A stretch of DNA of 64,000 bases from Lewinellaceae bacterium SD302 (GTDB taxonomy: Bacteria > Bacteroidota > Bacteroidia > Chitinophagales > Saprospiraceae): assembly GCA_002591745.1 (NCBI GenBank), contig PDLQ01000005.1, forward strand, positions 124,001 through 188,000. Direction: 5' to 3'. Both the position numbers and the translations under genes were made by a program. Under the pieces are notes generated by a model. That model worked only from the letters and a program-made list of their open reading frames with translations. It ran no database searches and had not been told where the DNA came from. The stretch's first letter is position 1. Every line of letters begins with the position of its first letter. Of this stretch, positions 52,675 to 62,217 are shown piece by piece.

Positions 52675-53997
52675 ATGGAACTTCGATGCCGAATTATCTT
52701 CAGTCTTGGCATCCTGACACTGCTACTTTGCAGCTGTAATAAAAAGCAAACGACACAGAATAATTTAACGGACTCGATTGTCATTGATCGGGCCGAATAC
52801 GCCAATAAGCTGGAGGGGTTCTGGTTGGGTACCTGCGTAGCAAACTGGACCGGGCTGATTACCGAAATGGATAAGATCGGCGACATCGGTGAGATCAAAA
52901 CCGGCAACTTTTACACCCGTGAGGATTGGGGAAAAGCCGACCAGCCCAGCATCTGGGGAGAAGGATTACCGAGCAATCTTTCGCCTACCATTGATTTCAT
53001 TCTGTTGGGGCCGGACAGTATTTGGGGAGCCGATGACGATACGGACATCGAATATATTTACCAGGAGGCCTTGCTGACGGCTGATTCCACCGTACTAAGC
53101 CCTGAAGAAATTAGCGCAGCCTGGCTCAAACACATACGGGCCGAGGAAGAAAACTACCTCTGGGTATCCAACCAACGCGCTTTCGACCTGATGTGGGAAG
53201 GCGTGTTGCCACCGGCCACGAGTGATCCGATAAACAACAGAGAGTATGAGATGATCGACGCTCAGCTCACCACCGAAATCTTCGGACTCTATGCCCCGGG
53301 CCGCCCTGACCTGGCCCTGCAAATGGCGGAGCTGCCGATTCAAACCACTGCCCGAAAGAACAGCGAGTGGATATCGCGCTTTTACGTCAAGATGTTTGCA
53401 CTGGCGGCAGTCGTACCGGATAATCTCAGCAAAGGAGAGCAAATGATGTGGTTGGCAGAAAATGCGAAAGACGAGCTACCGTCGGATGCTTATGCCCGCA
53501 AGATGTACGACTTTGTGCTGGGTGCATACCGGAGTGGACTTAGCTGGGAAATTACCCGTGACTCCATCTATCAACGCTACCAGGTGGAACAAGCCGATGG
53601 CTATGACCTGACTTCCAGAGGATTGTACTGTAATGCCTGCTTTGCCGCGGGGATCAACTTCGCAGCCAGTCTTGTTTCTTTTTTTTACGGGCAAGGTGAA
53701 CTGAAGGAAACGATCAAAATCGGTGCCCTGGCGGGCTGGGACTCAGATAACCCTACGGCCACCTGGGGCGGACTAATCGGTTTTATGCTGGGCAGAGACG
53801 GAGTGGAAGCGGCCTTTGGTAAAAAGCTATCCAATCGCTACAATATTCATCGAACCAGACAAGGTTTTGCCAATAATGGGGTAGATGATTTTACGGCTAT
53901 GGCTATCAAGGGGTTACGGATCATTGATAGGGTAGTACTTGAAGCAGGTGGAATCATTGATCAGCAGGAAAATCGCTGGTTGTTGCCTCAACGATAG
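52675..53997 (+). CDS. ADP-ribosylglycohydrolase family lipoprotein
   Basis: 440 residues. Signal with lipobox LLLCSC (Cys near 20), so exported, unusual for this mostly cytoplasmic family. Metal-binding motifs GADDDTDIEYIY and the C-terminal GWDSDNPTATWGGLIGF match ADP-ribosylglycohydrolase sites, where the Asp residues bind two magnesium ions. The second motif reads DSDN instead of the usual DxDT. Family members remove ADP-ribose or act on related glycosides. Co-transcribed with exbB-exbD-exbD. Confidence 0.85.
   Translation: MELRCRIIFSLGILTLLLCSCNKKQTTQNNLTDSIVIDRAEYANKLEGFWLGTCVANWTGLITEMDKIGDIGEIKTGNFYTREDWGKADQPSIWGEGLPSNLSPTIDFILLGPDSIWGADDDTDIEYIYQEALLTADSTVLSPEEISAAWLKHIRAEEENYLWVSNQRAFDLMWEGVLPPATSDPINNREYEMIDAQLTTEIFGLYAPGRPDLALQMAELPIQTTARKNSEWISRFYVKMFALAAVVPDNLSKGEQMMWLAENAKDELPSDAYARKMYDFVLGAYRSGLSWEITRDSIYQRYQVEQADGYDLTSRGLYCNACFAAGINFAASLVSFFYGQGELKETIKIGALAGWDSDNPTATWGGLIGFMLGRDGVEAAFGKKLSNRYNIHRTRQGFANNGVDDFTAMAIKGLRIIDRVVLEAGGIIDQQENRWLLPQR
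52721..52730 (-). repeat. CAAAGTAGCA dispersed decamer inside signal peptide code
   Basis: Exact copy reading CTG CTA CTT TGC (LLLC) in the lipobox of the ADP-ribosylglycohydrolase gene. Confidence 0.9.
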
Positions 53998-54000
53998 AGG

Positions 54001-56568
54001 TCAAGCGTCGCTGTCTTCCAGAGTGAGCAGGTCTTCACTAAAATGCAGTTGGTGGCAGACTGGGAGTTCTTCCAGGTTGTCGCTGATGATGTCATTGGGT
54101 TCATTGCGGAAATATACTTTTCCACTGCTTTGTCTCACGGCAGTATAGCCCGGAAAGGCGGCGTAGCCGAGGGTGATCAGATCTGCCAAAGCCAGTGGAG
54201 TTAGCTGTAAGCGTACTTCTCCCGGATAACTACTCAGGCGACTTTTAGCCTCCGTCACGATATTTTCCCAAAAGGTTCGTAGTTCATTGCCATTATCTAC
54301 GCTGGTGCTAGCCGTGGCTTTTAGCCCCGCCAGCGTCGCTGCGTCCACTTCATTGATTTCCATCCCGGTAGGAGCGAGTAATTCGCTTACTTTTTCGTCA
54401 ATCAGCTGATCGCGCTCATCCCAGTAAACGGTCAATTTAAATTCTTCAAATTCCTGGGTGCTGTAGATGCCGAGTAACTGAATCCGGCTGTCTTCGGTTA
54501 GTGCACAAGTGGGGAAGTAAATCAGCGGAGCCTGAATGCAACCGTAAGCCAGACGGGTATGGAGATCGCCTGATGACGCGTTTAATGGTATGCGCCACAC
54601 CCGGTCAGACAAGTTTTCTTCATCGCCTGCCTCTGACTCGTAGGGATACTGATGGAAGCTGAAATATGGATTTGCCTGGGTGCCGACGGGCTGAACGAAG
54701 TCGACTTCATCCCCCTGGTCATCGAAATGGGGAAGTAGATCGGGCAGGAGTAGTGTTGGTTCGACGGATCCGGGGGTGCGGAAAAGAAGATCGGTCGTAG
54801 AGGTAGCTAATTGATCGAAGGTCAGATTGCCCTCATTGTCATAAGGGAGTGCACTGCGGAGTGTCGTTCCGGTTACGGGCAAGAATTTTTGGGTCGCGCT
54901 GGTAGTAGCGGTTAGATGAAGACTGGCTTCTCCATAGTCGCCGGTAACCTTTGCTTCGTCAAGGCTGAAGAGCCAGCCCAGGCCGGTATCGTACAGTGGA
55001 TCCCAGCGTTGTCTATGCGGATAAACCGCAACGGGAATCTGTTTTCCAATGAGGCTGCCCATATCTTCGCTGAGTTGCTTCTTTTTGCCAATCAGAGCCG
55101 TTATGGCGCTGATGAATGGTCCGAAAATGTTGCCCAGGGTAAAGAGTGAACTGAAAAAATCCACTCTCAGGTTAGTTTGCACGAAGCAACGTAGTGCGGT
55201 GGTTTGAGCATCGGTATCGAAGACCAGGTGAGGTACCAGGTAGATCATCAGGTTATTGCCGGCGAGTTTCAGACGATCTCCGGCTGTTTCATTGACATCC
55301 ATTCTGATTTCCAACGCCATCATTTTCTCTTTGTCTCCGTCTTCCTCCAGCCTGAATTTCTTTTCATTCGTGCGAACGCGGATACGTTTGATCTTCAGGT
55401 TGGCCGGGAGTTCCAGTCCGGGGGTGTCCTTGTCGATAACAATTGGAAGGGCATCGCCTAATAAGCCTGCCCTTGCAGTCTCCTCGTCTACTGCTCCGGA
55501 GTCTATATTCAGCTTAGCCAGGATTTTGGCGATCAGGTCGGGGATCAGTCGATCGAAGTAGCCCGGTGAACTGGCCAGGCCGACAAATTCGGGGATATCA
55601 GTAATAGTAGCACTGTTCTCATCAAAATCGAAATTGAATGGCCGTAAGCTTTCTCCGGTGCGGGCGTTTCCCCGGCCATGGTCCTGGAAAAATCCGGATG
55701 CGGCCTTCTGGCGAGTATTCAGGTAAAGGCCAAGAGCACCTCCGGGAAGGGCATTCAGGCCAATACGACCAATCTGGATTATTTGGAGAATATCCTCATT
55801 AGCAGCAAGAAATTTTCCCAGACCACGCTGCGCGTCACGCACTGCGGCATTGAGGGCCTGGTAAATCTGAGCGTTGATGCCCGCCAGGAGTTGATCGGAG
55901 TAATAATTGTCGGGCCTGCTGTCTACTTCCGCCAGGCAGAGGGCTTTGGCATTCTCGTCTGTAATACGGTTACACGAACTTCTGGCCTGCAGGTCGCCAA
56001 TTGCATTGATCAGCGCGTTCAGGTCCGTATCAGGATCAGTGGACTCGATATTCGCCAACGAAACATACTGGTCCCAATGAAAAGTTGGCTCATTTTCGCT
56101 GATTCGATCCTCGATGGGCAACAAGAGCCACTCCTCGTAGGCCGCACGATAACTTCGGGCACCCAGTTCCAATAATTGAGTGCTGATGTCCTCCTCTAAG
56201 TGAAAAGAAACATTTACGGAAAGTTTGAAATCGCTTTGCAACGGAGCGGCCAGGATGGCAACCATAAGCTTGATGTCAATGACGAGCTTACCGGGAAGGT
56301 CGTCGTCATGTCTGGTATTGACCAAAAACGCATCGACCTGATCGTCATTTAATAAAGGTTGTTGCCAGTTATTATGGGTACTGTAATCGCGTTCTGCTTC
56401 CGGATCGATCAGAATGGTGAGTCGTTGGCTGGGATCGCCGCCGGGATCAAGTAGGTAGGTTTGTTCCAATGTGCCCGACTCAAAAAGTTGTGAGACGAAC
56501 TGCTGAAGAGATTGTGGGCTTAATTCTGCTTCAAGATCGTAGCCGCTTTGGGGACCGAGTAATGGCAT
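54001..56568 (-). CDS. Large protein of unknown function
   Basis: 855 residues, no signal peptide and no membrane segment. It is acidic and beta-rich with a coiled region about 220-260. Strand pairs such as LPGKLVIDIKLMVAIL and FKLSVNVSFHLEED, and later MMALEIRMDVNETAGDRLKLAGNNLMIYLVP, suggest an elongated lipid-binding-type (TULIP/P47-like) fold. That is a guess from pattern only. Cysteines appear in the middle (SSCNR, CIQAPLIYFPTC). Convergent with the ADP-ribosylglycohydrolase gene and divergent from hutH. No known domain recognised. Confidence 0.75.
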   Translation of the reverse strand: MPLLGPQSGYDLEAELSPQSLQQFVSQLFESGTLEQTYLLDPGGDPSQRLTILIDPEAERDYSTHNNWQQPLLNDDQVDAFLVNTRHDDDLPGKLVIDIKLMVAILAAPLQSDFKLSVNVSFHLEEDISTQLLELGARSYRAAYEEWLLLPIEDRISENEPTFHWDQYVSLANIESTDPDTDLNALINAIGDLQARSSCNRITDENAKALCLAEVDSRPDNYYSDQLLAGINAQIYQALNAAVRDAQRGLGKFLAANEDILQIIQIGRIGLNALPGGALGLYLNTRQKAASGFFQDHGRGNARTGESLRPFNFDFDENSATITDIPEFVGLASSPGYFDRLIPDLIAKILAKLNIDSGAVDEETARAGLLGDALPIVIDKDTPGLELPANLKIKRIRVRTNEKKFRLEEDGDKEKMMALEIRMDVNETAGDRLKLAGNNLMIYLVPHLVFDTDAQTTALRCFVQTNLRVDFFSSLFTLGNIFGPFISAITALIGKKKQLSEDMGSLIGKQIPVAVYPHRQRWDPLYDTGLGWLFSLDEAKVTGDYGEASLHLTATTSATQKFLPVTGTTLRSALPYDNEGNLTFDQLATSTTDLLFRTPGSVEPTLLLPDLLPHFDDQGDEVDFVQPVGTQANPYFSFHQYPYESEAGDEENLSDRVWRIPLNASSGDLHTRLAYGCIQAPLIYFPTCALTEDSRIQLLGIYSTQEFEEFKLTVYWDERDQLIDEKVSELLAPTGMEINEVDAATLAGLKATASTSVDNGNELRTFWENIVTEAKSRLSSYPGEVRLQLTPLALADLITLGYAAFPGYTAVRQSSGKVYFRNEPNDIISDNLEELPVCHQLHFSEDLLTLEDSDA

Positions 56569-56708
56569 GGTGTGTAGTGGTTGGATGACGTTTCCAAAAG
56601 TAAGCGGCCGTTATAATGGAAAAATCACCCGACCGGGTGAGCTGCTGAGTAATTCGAAATAAGCTATTGGCGAAATACTATCTTTGCCGCTGCCTAACCA
56701 CCACGTCT

Positions 56709-58289
56709 ATGTCTACCAAAGTTTTTCATTACGGTCAAGATCACCTGACTGCGGGGATCGCGCTCAGCATTGCCCGCGGCGAAATGGTCGGAGTGCTGAC
56801 CGACGCTACTAAAGAAGCCATCAACGTCAGCAGTGAAATTGTTGCTCAGATCGCCGCCGAACCGGCCGCCGTTTATGGCATCAATACCGGCTTCGGCCCG
56901 CTCTGTACCACTAAAATATCCGCTGAGGAAACCGGCAAGTTGCAGGAGAACCTGCTCAAAAGTCACGCCGTAGGAATGGGGGAGCCGATCCGCCCCATTT
57001 TGACCAAACTGATGATGGTGCTAAAGGTACAAGCTCTGGCCAAAGGCCATTCCGGCGTTCGTCTTTCGACCATTGAAAAAATTCTCTGGTTCTTGGATAA
57101 TGGGATTACTCCGGTAGTGCCAAGCCAAGGCTCCGTGGGCGCTTCGGGTGACTTAGCACCCCTCTCGCATCTGTTTTTACCGCTGATCGGAGAAGGCAAT
57201 GTGCTTAGTTGTGACGGAACCGTCATGTCCACCAGCCTGATGGCGGAATACAAAAAGGACTACGCGCCTATTAAACTGGGCCCAAAAGAAGGACTGGGGC
57301 TTATCAACGGCACCCAGTTTATCGCCGCCCACGCGGTGCTGGTAGTAGAGAAAATGCAAAACCTGTTGGCCAATGCTGATATTACCGGTGCGATGATGAT
57401 TGAGGGACTTTTGGGTTCCGTCAAACCATTTTCTCCGGAGTTGCACGAACTACGCCCCTTTCCCGGTAACCGCCACGTAGCCGCGTCGATAAGTAATTTG
57501 CTTAAAGATTCTGAAATACTTCATTCCCACGCCAATTGTGCCAGGGTGCAGGATCCTTACTCGTTGCGCTGCATTCCCCAGGTACACGGAGCTTCCCGTA
57601 CCGCCTGGCTCCACCTGAAAGAATTGCTGGAAATCGAACTGAACTCAGTGACCGATAATCCGGTGATCTTCACCAAAGACCACACCATCAGTGGCGGCAA
57701 TTTTCACGGTCAGCCACTAGCTATGGCCCTCGACTACGCTACGCTGGCGGCAGCAGAAATCGGTAATATCTCCGACCGGCGTAGCTACCTGGCCCTCACC
57801 GGAGATACTCCCGGCGTTCCTAAATTACTGATCAAAGACGCCGGTACCAATTCCGGCTTCATGATTCCCCAGTACACCGCCGCAGCCATTGCCAGTGAGA
57901 ACAAAAGCCTCTGTTTTCCGGCCAGTGCGGACAGTATTCCTACCAGCCTGGGACAAGAAGATCATGTCTCTATGGGCTCAATCAGCGGACGAAAAGCCCT
58001 GCAGGTGGTAGAAAACGTGGAGAAAATTCTGGGCATCGAACTCTTCAGTGCGGCCCAGGCTATGGATTTTCACGCTCCGCTCAAATCCAGTAAAATTCTT
58101 TCCGCCGTTTATCGCGTAGTACGGGAAAAGATCGAGCACCTGACCGAAGATCGCTTCTTACAGCCGGATATGGAGGTCGCGCATGCTCTCATCAGCACTG
58201 CTACTTTGCCAGCCACCGCAAAACAAGCCGCGGAGGAAAACCAGGAACCTTACGCCACCGAATGGTCTGCCCAATTCGATAATTTCTAA
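56709..58289 (+). CDS. hutH: Histidine ammonia-lyase
   Basis: 526 residues from the ATG at 56709 (MSTKVFHYGQD). The GSVGASGDLAPLSH stretch holds Ala145-Ser146-Gly147, which cyclise to the MIO prosthetic group. Other family motifs: YGINTGFGPL, QDPYSLRCIPQVHGA, SGGNFHGQPLA. It deaminates histidine to urocanate, step 1 of the hut pathway. hutI follows after two bases. A TATCTTTG box lies at 56679-56686, just upstream. An internal decamer is at 58199-58208. Confidence 0.97.
   Translation: MSTKVFHYGQDHLTAGIALSIARGEMVGVLTDATKEAINVSSEIVAQIAAEPAAVYGINTGFGPLCTTKISAEETGKLQENLLKSHAVGMGEPIRPILTKLMMVLKVQALAKGHSGVRLSTIEKILWFLDNGITPVVPSQGSVGASGDLAPLSHLFLPLIGEGNVLSCDGTVMSTSLMAEYKKDYAPIKLGPKEGLGLINGTQFIAAHAVLVVEKMQNLLANADITGAMMIEGLLGSVKPFSPELHELRPFPGNRHVAASISNLLKDSEILHSHANCARVQDPYSLRCIPQVHGASRTAWLHLKELLEIELNSVTDNPVIFTKDHTISGGNFHGQPLAMALDYATLAAAEIGNISDRRSYLALTGDTPGVPKLLIKDAGTNSGFMIPQYTAAAIASENKSLCFPASADSIPTSLGQEDHVSMGSISGRKALQVVENVEKILGIELFSAAQAMDFHAPLKSSKILSAVYRVVREKIEHLTEDRFLQPDMEVAHALISTATLPATAKQAAEENQEPYATEWSAQFDNF
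58199..58208 (-). repeat. CAAAGTAGCA dispersed decamer inside hutH
   Basis: Exact copy reading ACT GCT ACT TTG (TATL) near the C-terminus. Confidence 0.9.
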
Positions 58290-58291
58290 AC

Positions 58292-59521
58292 ATGAAAAAG
58301 CAACTGACCGGTCCTTTCGCTCAACTGCTCACCATGAGCGATCTGCCCGAACGAGGTGCGTTAAAGGATGAACAGCTGGCCATTATCTCCAACGCCGGTA
58401 TCCTGAGCACAGACGGAAGGGTGGTTGAAGTAGGTGATTTTGAAAATTTACGGACCAATCACGCCGGCAATGACTTGCACGTCCAGGAAATTTCCGTGCC
58501 GATGGTGGCCATGCCCGGATTCGTGGATGCCCATACTCACCTGCTGTACGGCGGCAGTCGCGCCCGGGATTTTGCCTTACGCAACGCCGGCAGCAGTTAT
58601 TTGGAAATTGCCGAAGCCGGTGGCGGTATCAAGGACAGCGTGCGGGCCACCCGCGCGGCAAGCGACGAAGAACTGATCACTTCCACTTTAACTCGGCTGG
58701 ATGCTTTGGCCCGTTTGGGTACTACTACCTGCGAGATCAAGACGGGTTACGGTCTGTCCGTTACGGAAGAGTTGCGGATGATCAAGGCGATCAATGAAGT
58801 GAAGCGTCAGTCGCGGGTTGGTGTCATTCCGACTTGTCTGGCCGCTCACGTGGTGCCTCCTGGCTATCAAGGTAGCAATGCTGATTATCTGACTGAGTTG
58901 AGGGAAAAGTTACTGGCGAACATCATTCCCTACACCAACCGCATCGATATATTTATTGAGGAGAGTACCTTTCCCGTTGCGGTAGCAAGACCTTACCTGG
59001 CTGCGGCCAGGTCAATGGGTTTTCAACTTGCCGTTCACGCCGATCAGTTCACCACCGGAGGGAGCGCCCTGGCCGTTGAGCTGGGTGCCGCCAGTGCCGA
59101 TCATCTGGAAGCCAGCGGCGAGGCTGAAATTGCCCTTCTCGCCCAAAGCGATACCGTAGCCGTAGCGCTGCCCGGGGCATCTTTAGGCCTGGGTATGCAA
59201 TTCACTCCCGCCCGCAAGCTGCTGGACGCCGGTGCTTGCCTGGCCATTGCCAGCGACTTCAATCCCGGCTCTGCCCCAATGGGAGATCTGCTGACCCAGG
59301 CCAGTATTCTGGCAACCTACGAAAAGCTATCCAATGCGGAAGTACTGGCCGGGATCACGGTAAGAGCAGCCCGTGCCTTACGGAAGAAAGAGTTGGGCTA
59401 CCTGGCCGCCGGTACCAAGGCGGACTTCATTGGTTTCGCTACCAACGATTACCGTGAAATAACTTATCAACAGGGTCGCTTGCGCCCCGCAAAAACCTGG
59501 ATTGATGGAACAGAATACTAA
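58292..59521 (+). CDS. hutI: Imidazolonepropionase
   Basis: 409 residues, amidohydrolase fold. VDAHTHLLYGG near residue 78-88 (metal-binding His-x-His), CEIKTGYGLS, LAVHADQFTTGG and the C-terminal GTKADFI. It hydrolyses imidazolonepropionate to N-formimidoylglutamate, step 3 of histidine breakdown. Its end overlaps the hutU start by 17 bases. The final formimidoylglutamate step is not encoded in this window. Confidence 0.96.
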   Translation: MKKQLTGPFAQLLTMSDLPERGALKDEQLAIISNAGILSTDGRVVEVGDFENLRTNHAGNDLHVQEISVPMVAMPGFVDAHTHLLYGGSRARDFALRNAGSSYLEIAEAGGGIKDSVRATRAASDEELITSTLTRLDALARLGTTTCEIKTGYGLSVTEELRMIKAINEVKRQSRVGVIPTCLAAHVVPPGYQGSNADYLTELREKLLANIIPYTNRIDIFIEESTFPVAVARPYLAAARSMGFQLAVHADQFTTGGSALAVELGAASADHLEASGEAEIALLAQSDTVAVALPGASLGLGMQFTPARKLLDAGACLAIASDFNPGSAPMGDLLTQASILATYEKLSNAEVLAGITVRAARALRKKELGYLAAGTKADFIGFATNDYREITYQQGRLRPAKTWIDGTEY

Positions 59522-61544
59522 CGTTCAGTTGAATTTCAAGGACAATATCCTCCGGGGTATTCCTGACGAACTACCCCCACCGGCAGGCCCGCGCCACGAA
59601 TCCGTCAGCCACGCGCCAAAGCGTAAGGATATTCTAAGTGCCGCTGAAACCAAGTTGGCTTTGCGCAACGCCTTACGTTATTTTCCCGCTAGTTGGCACG
59701 AGGAACTGGGCCGGGAATTCATGCAGGAACTAAGCGACTACGGCCGCATCTATATGTACCGTTTTCGCCCGGACTACGCTATGCACGCCCGGTCTATTAA
59801 AGACTATCCGGCCAAAAGCCCCGCCGCCGCAGCCATTATGCTGATGATTCAGAACAACCTGGACCCGGCCGTTGCCCAACACCCCCACGAGTTGATCACC
59901 TACGGTGGTAACGGGGCTGTTTTCCAGAATTGGGCCCAGTATTTACTGACGATGCAGTACCTGGCCGAAATGACGGAGGAGCAAACACTGCACCTGTATT
60001 CTGGCCATCCGATGGGTTTATTCCCTTCTTCTCCTGATGCACCCCGAGTGGTGGTTACCAACGGGATGATGATACCGAATTATTCAAAACCGGACGACTA
60101 CGAGAAGTTCAATGCCCTGGGCGTGAGCCAGTATGGCCAGATGACGGCCGGCTCATTTATGTACATCGGCCCGCAGGGAATTGTCCACGGGACTACCATT
60201 ACGGTGATGAACGCCTTTCGTCGGGTAGGCGTGGCACCCGAAGGTAAGATATTCCTGACCGCCGGTCTGGGAGGTATGTCCGGTGCCCAACCCAAGGCGG
60301 GAAATATTGTCGGTTGTATTACCGTATGCGCCGAGGTGAACCCACACGCTGCCAGAAAACGCCACGAGCAGGGCTGGGTGGATGAGCTGATTGATGATAC
60401 TGACACTCTGCTTGCCCGCCTTAAAACGGCTACGGAACAAGAGGAAGTAGTATCCATCGCTTACGTTGGCAATGTCGTAGACGTCTGGGAAGCTTTATGC
60501 GATTACAAGACCGGTCGGGACCAACTGGCCATTACACTGGGTTCGGACCAGACATCTTTGCACAATCCACACGCGGGCGGCTACTATCCCGTCGGTCTAT
60601 CCTTCGAAGAAGCCAACGACATGATGGCGGCTGATCCGGAGCGCTTTAAGACTTACGTCACCGATAGTCTGCGCCGCCACGCTGCGGCCGTCAATAAGGC
60701 TACGGCTAACGGTACTTACTTCTTCGACTATGGCAATGCTTTTTTATTGGAGGCCTCCCGGGCCGGTGCGGACATCGCCGGAGAAGGAGAACGGGAATTC
60801 CGTTACCCTTCCTACGTACAGGATATTCTGGGACCCTTGTGTTTCGACTACGGTTTCGGTCCCTTTCGCTGGGTTTGTGCTTCGGGAACGGCGGAAGATT
60901 TGCGCAAGACCGATTCCATTGCCGCCCGGGTGATCCGGGAAATGCTGGAAACGGCCCCATCCGAAATTCAAGGTCAGCTACTGGACAATCTCCGCTGGAT
61001 CGAGGCGGCTGAAGACAACCGGCTGGTTGTTGGCTCCCAGGCCAGAATTCTTTACGCGGATGCTGAGGGCCGTCGTAAGATTGCCGCCGCTTTTAACGCA
61101 GCGATCGCAAGTGGAGAGATCAGCGCACCGATCGTACTGGGCCGTGACCACCACGACGTGAGTGGTACTGATAGCCCCTACCGGGAAACCAGTAATATCT
61201 ACGACGGTAGTCGCTTCACCGCAGATATGGCCGTACACAATGTCATCGGAGACAGTTTTCGGGGAGCTACCTGGGTGTCCATCCACAACGGTGGTGGCGT
61301 TGGCTGGGGCGAGGTGATGAACGGCGGCTTCGGCCTGCTTTTGGATGGCTCTGCCGCCGCCGCGCGCAAACTGGATAGTATGCTATTCTTCGACGTCAAT
61401 AACGGGATCGCCCGCCGGAGCTGGGCCAGGAACGAGGAGGCTTTGTTCGCCATTAAAAGAGAAATGGAACGCAGCCCGGGACTGAAGGTGACCCTGCCTA
61501 ATCTGGCGGATGATGAATTGATCGGGAAGATCGTAGGAGGGTGA
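59505..61544 (+). CDS. hutU: Urocanate hydratase
   Basis: 679 residues from the ATG at 59505, which lies inside hutI. About 120 residues longer than the common ~555-residue bacterial urocanase, matching the long form. NAD+ binding GGLGGMSGAQPKAG is present. It converts urocanate to imidazolonepropionate, step 2, so the gene order is 1-3-2 in the pathway. The TTG at 59502 is a less likely start. Confidence 0.96.
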   Translation: MEQNTNVQLNFKDNILRGIPDELPPPAGPRHESVSHAPKRKDILSAAETKLALRNALRYFPASWHEELGREFMQELSDYGRIYMYRFRPDYAMHARSIKDYPAKSPAAAAIMLMIQNNLDPAVAQHPHELITYGGNGAVFQNWAQYLLTMQYLAEMTEEQTLHLYSGHPMGLFPSSPDAPRVVVTNGMMIPNYSKPDDYEKFNALGVSQYGQMTAGSFMYIGPQGIVHGTTITVMNAFRRVGVAPEGKIFLTAGLGGMSGAQPKAGNIVGCITVCAEVNPHAARKRHEQGWVDELIDDTDTLLARLKTATEQEEVVSIAYVGNVVDVWEALCDYKTGRDQLAITLGSDQTSLHNPHAGGYYPVGLSFEEANDMMAADPERFKTYVTDSLRRHAAAVNKATANGTYFFDYGNAFLLEASRAGADIAGEGEREFRYPSYVQDILGPLCFDYGFGPFRWVCASGTAEDLRKTDSIAARVIREMLETAPSEIQGQLLDNLRWIEAAEDNRLVVGSQARILYADAEGRRKIAAAFNAAIASGEISAPIVLGRDHHDVSGTDSPYRETSNIYDGSRFTADMAVHNVIGDSFRGATWVSIHNGGGVGWGEVMNGGFGLLLDGSAAAARKLDSMLFFDVNNGIARRSWARNEEALFAIKREMERSPGLKVTLPNLADDELIGKIVGG

Positions 61545-61545
61545 A

Positions 61546-61612
61546 AGGCACAAGAGCACGGGGAAACTAATGGTAGGATATAGTGCCAACTTGTGCCTCC
61601 TGGTCTTTTTAA
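61546..61612 (+). terminator. Terminator of the hut operon
   Basis: AGGCACAAG (61546-61554) pairs with CTTGTGCCT (61590-61598), followed by CCTGGTCTTTTT. The loop is long (about 35 bases). Confidence 0.6.
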
Positions 61613-61617
61613 GGATT

Positions 61618-62085
61618 CTAAAACCAGCCGGTCCCTAACCCTCTAAACGGCCACGGAATAGAAATCAGGATCAATAGAAGCCCCAGCAGGTAGTATACGC
61701 CGACGGTCTTCCAGCCTTTATTGAGTTCAGCTTGTTTTTTGGCCCGCACGTGGCCCATGGTGATCAAAATGACGGCCAGGAACATCCCCACGATGTGCTC
61801 AACGGTGAAGAAGCGTATTACGCTATCTCCCATGATATTACCCATGCCACCCTCGAAGCTGACGTAGGGGGAGAGAAAAACGTAGAGGATGATTCCAATC
61901 AGAAACTGAACGTGTGTAACGATGAAAGTCGCCAGGAACAGGGAGTCTTTACCTGGATAGACGCTACCACCTTTGCGCTTACTGAAAGCCTTGAAAATGG
62001 ACAGGATTAGCAAAATCAGTAGTATCCAGCGAAGGCCTGAGTGACTGTGCTTTAAGGCGGTATAGAGTATATTTTGGGTTTCCAT
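61618..62085 (-). CDS. Small four-helix membrane protein
   Basis: 155 residues with four predicted membrane helices (about 18-34, 50-72, 85-110, 128-148). The HSHSGLRW stretch before helix 1 and EHIVGMF carry conserved-looking histidines, giving it the look of small cytochrome b-like Bacteroidota membrane proteins, though haem ligation cannot be shown. No other family motif. Convergent with hutU. Confidence 0.75.
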   Translation of the reverse strand: METQNILYTALKHSHSGLRWILLILLILSIFKAFSKRKGGSVYPGKDSLFLATFIVTHVQFLIGIILYVFLSPYVSFEGGMGNIMGDSVIRFFTVEHIVGMFLAVILITMGHVRAKKQAELNKGWKTVGVYYLLGLLLILISIPWPFRGLGTGWF

Positions 62086-62133
62086 AGCTGTGGTCAGTTA
62101 TCTGGTTATTGGCCTCAAGGTAGTAACAAACAC

Positions 62134-62143
62134 TGCTACTTTA
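62134..62143 (-). repeat. Degenerate dispersed decamer
   Basis: TGCTACTTTA, one mismatch, followed by AGCTGCGCTGATCGTC which also occurs near 43490. Confidence 0.6.
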
Positions 62144-62193
62144 GCTGCGCTGATCGTCGTTTGACGAAAAAAATGTTCACGCCAAACCAGCTT

Positions 62194-62203
62194 TGCTACT
62201 TTG
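62194..62203 (-). repeat. CAAAGTAGCA dispersed decamer
   Basis: Exact copy between the small membrane protein and AI-2E genes; extended GACTAACAAAGTAGCAAAG on the minus strand. Confidence 0.9.
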
Positions 62204-62217
62204 TTAGTCAAAATGAT

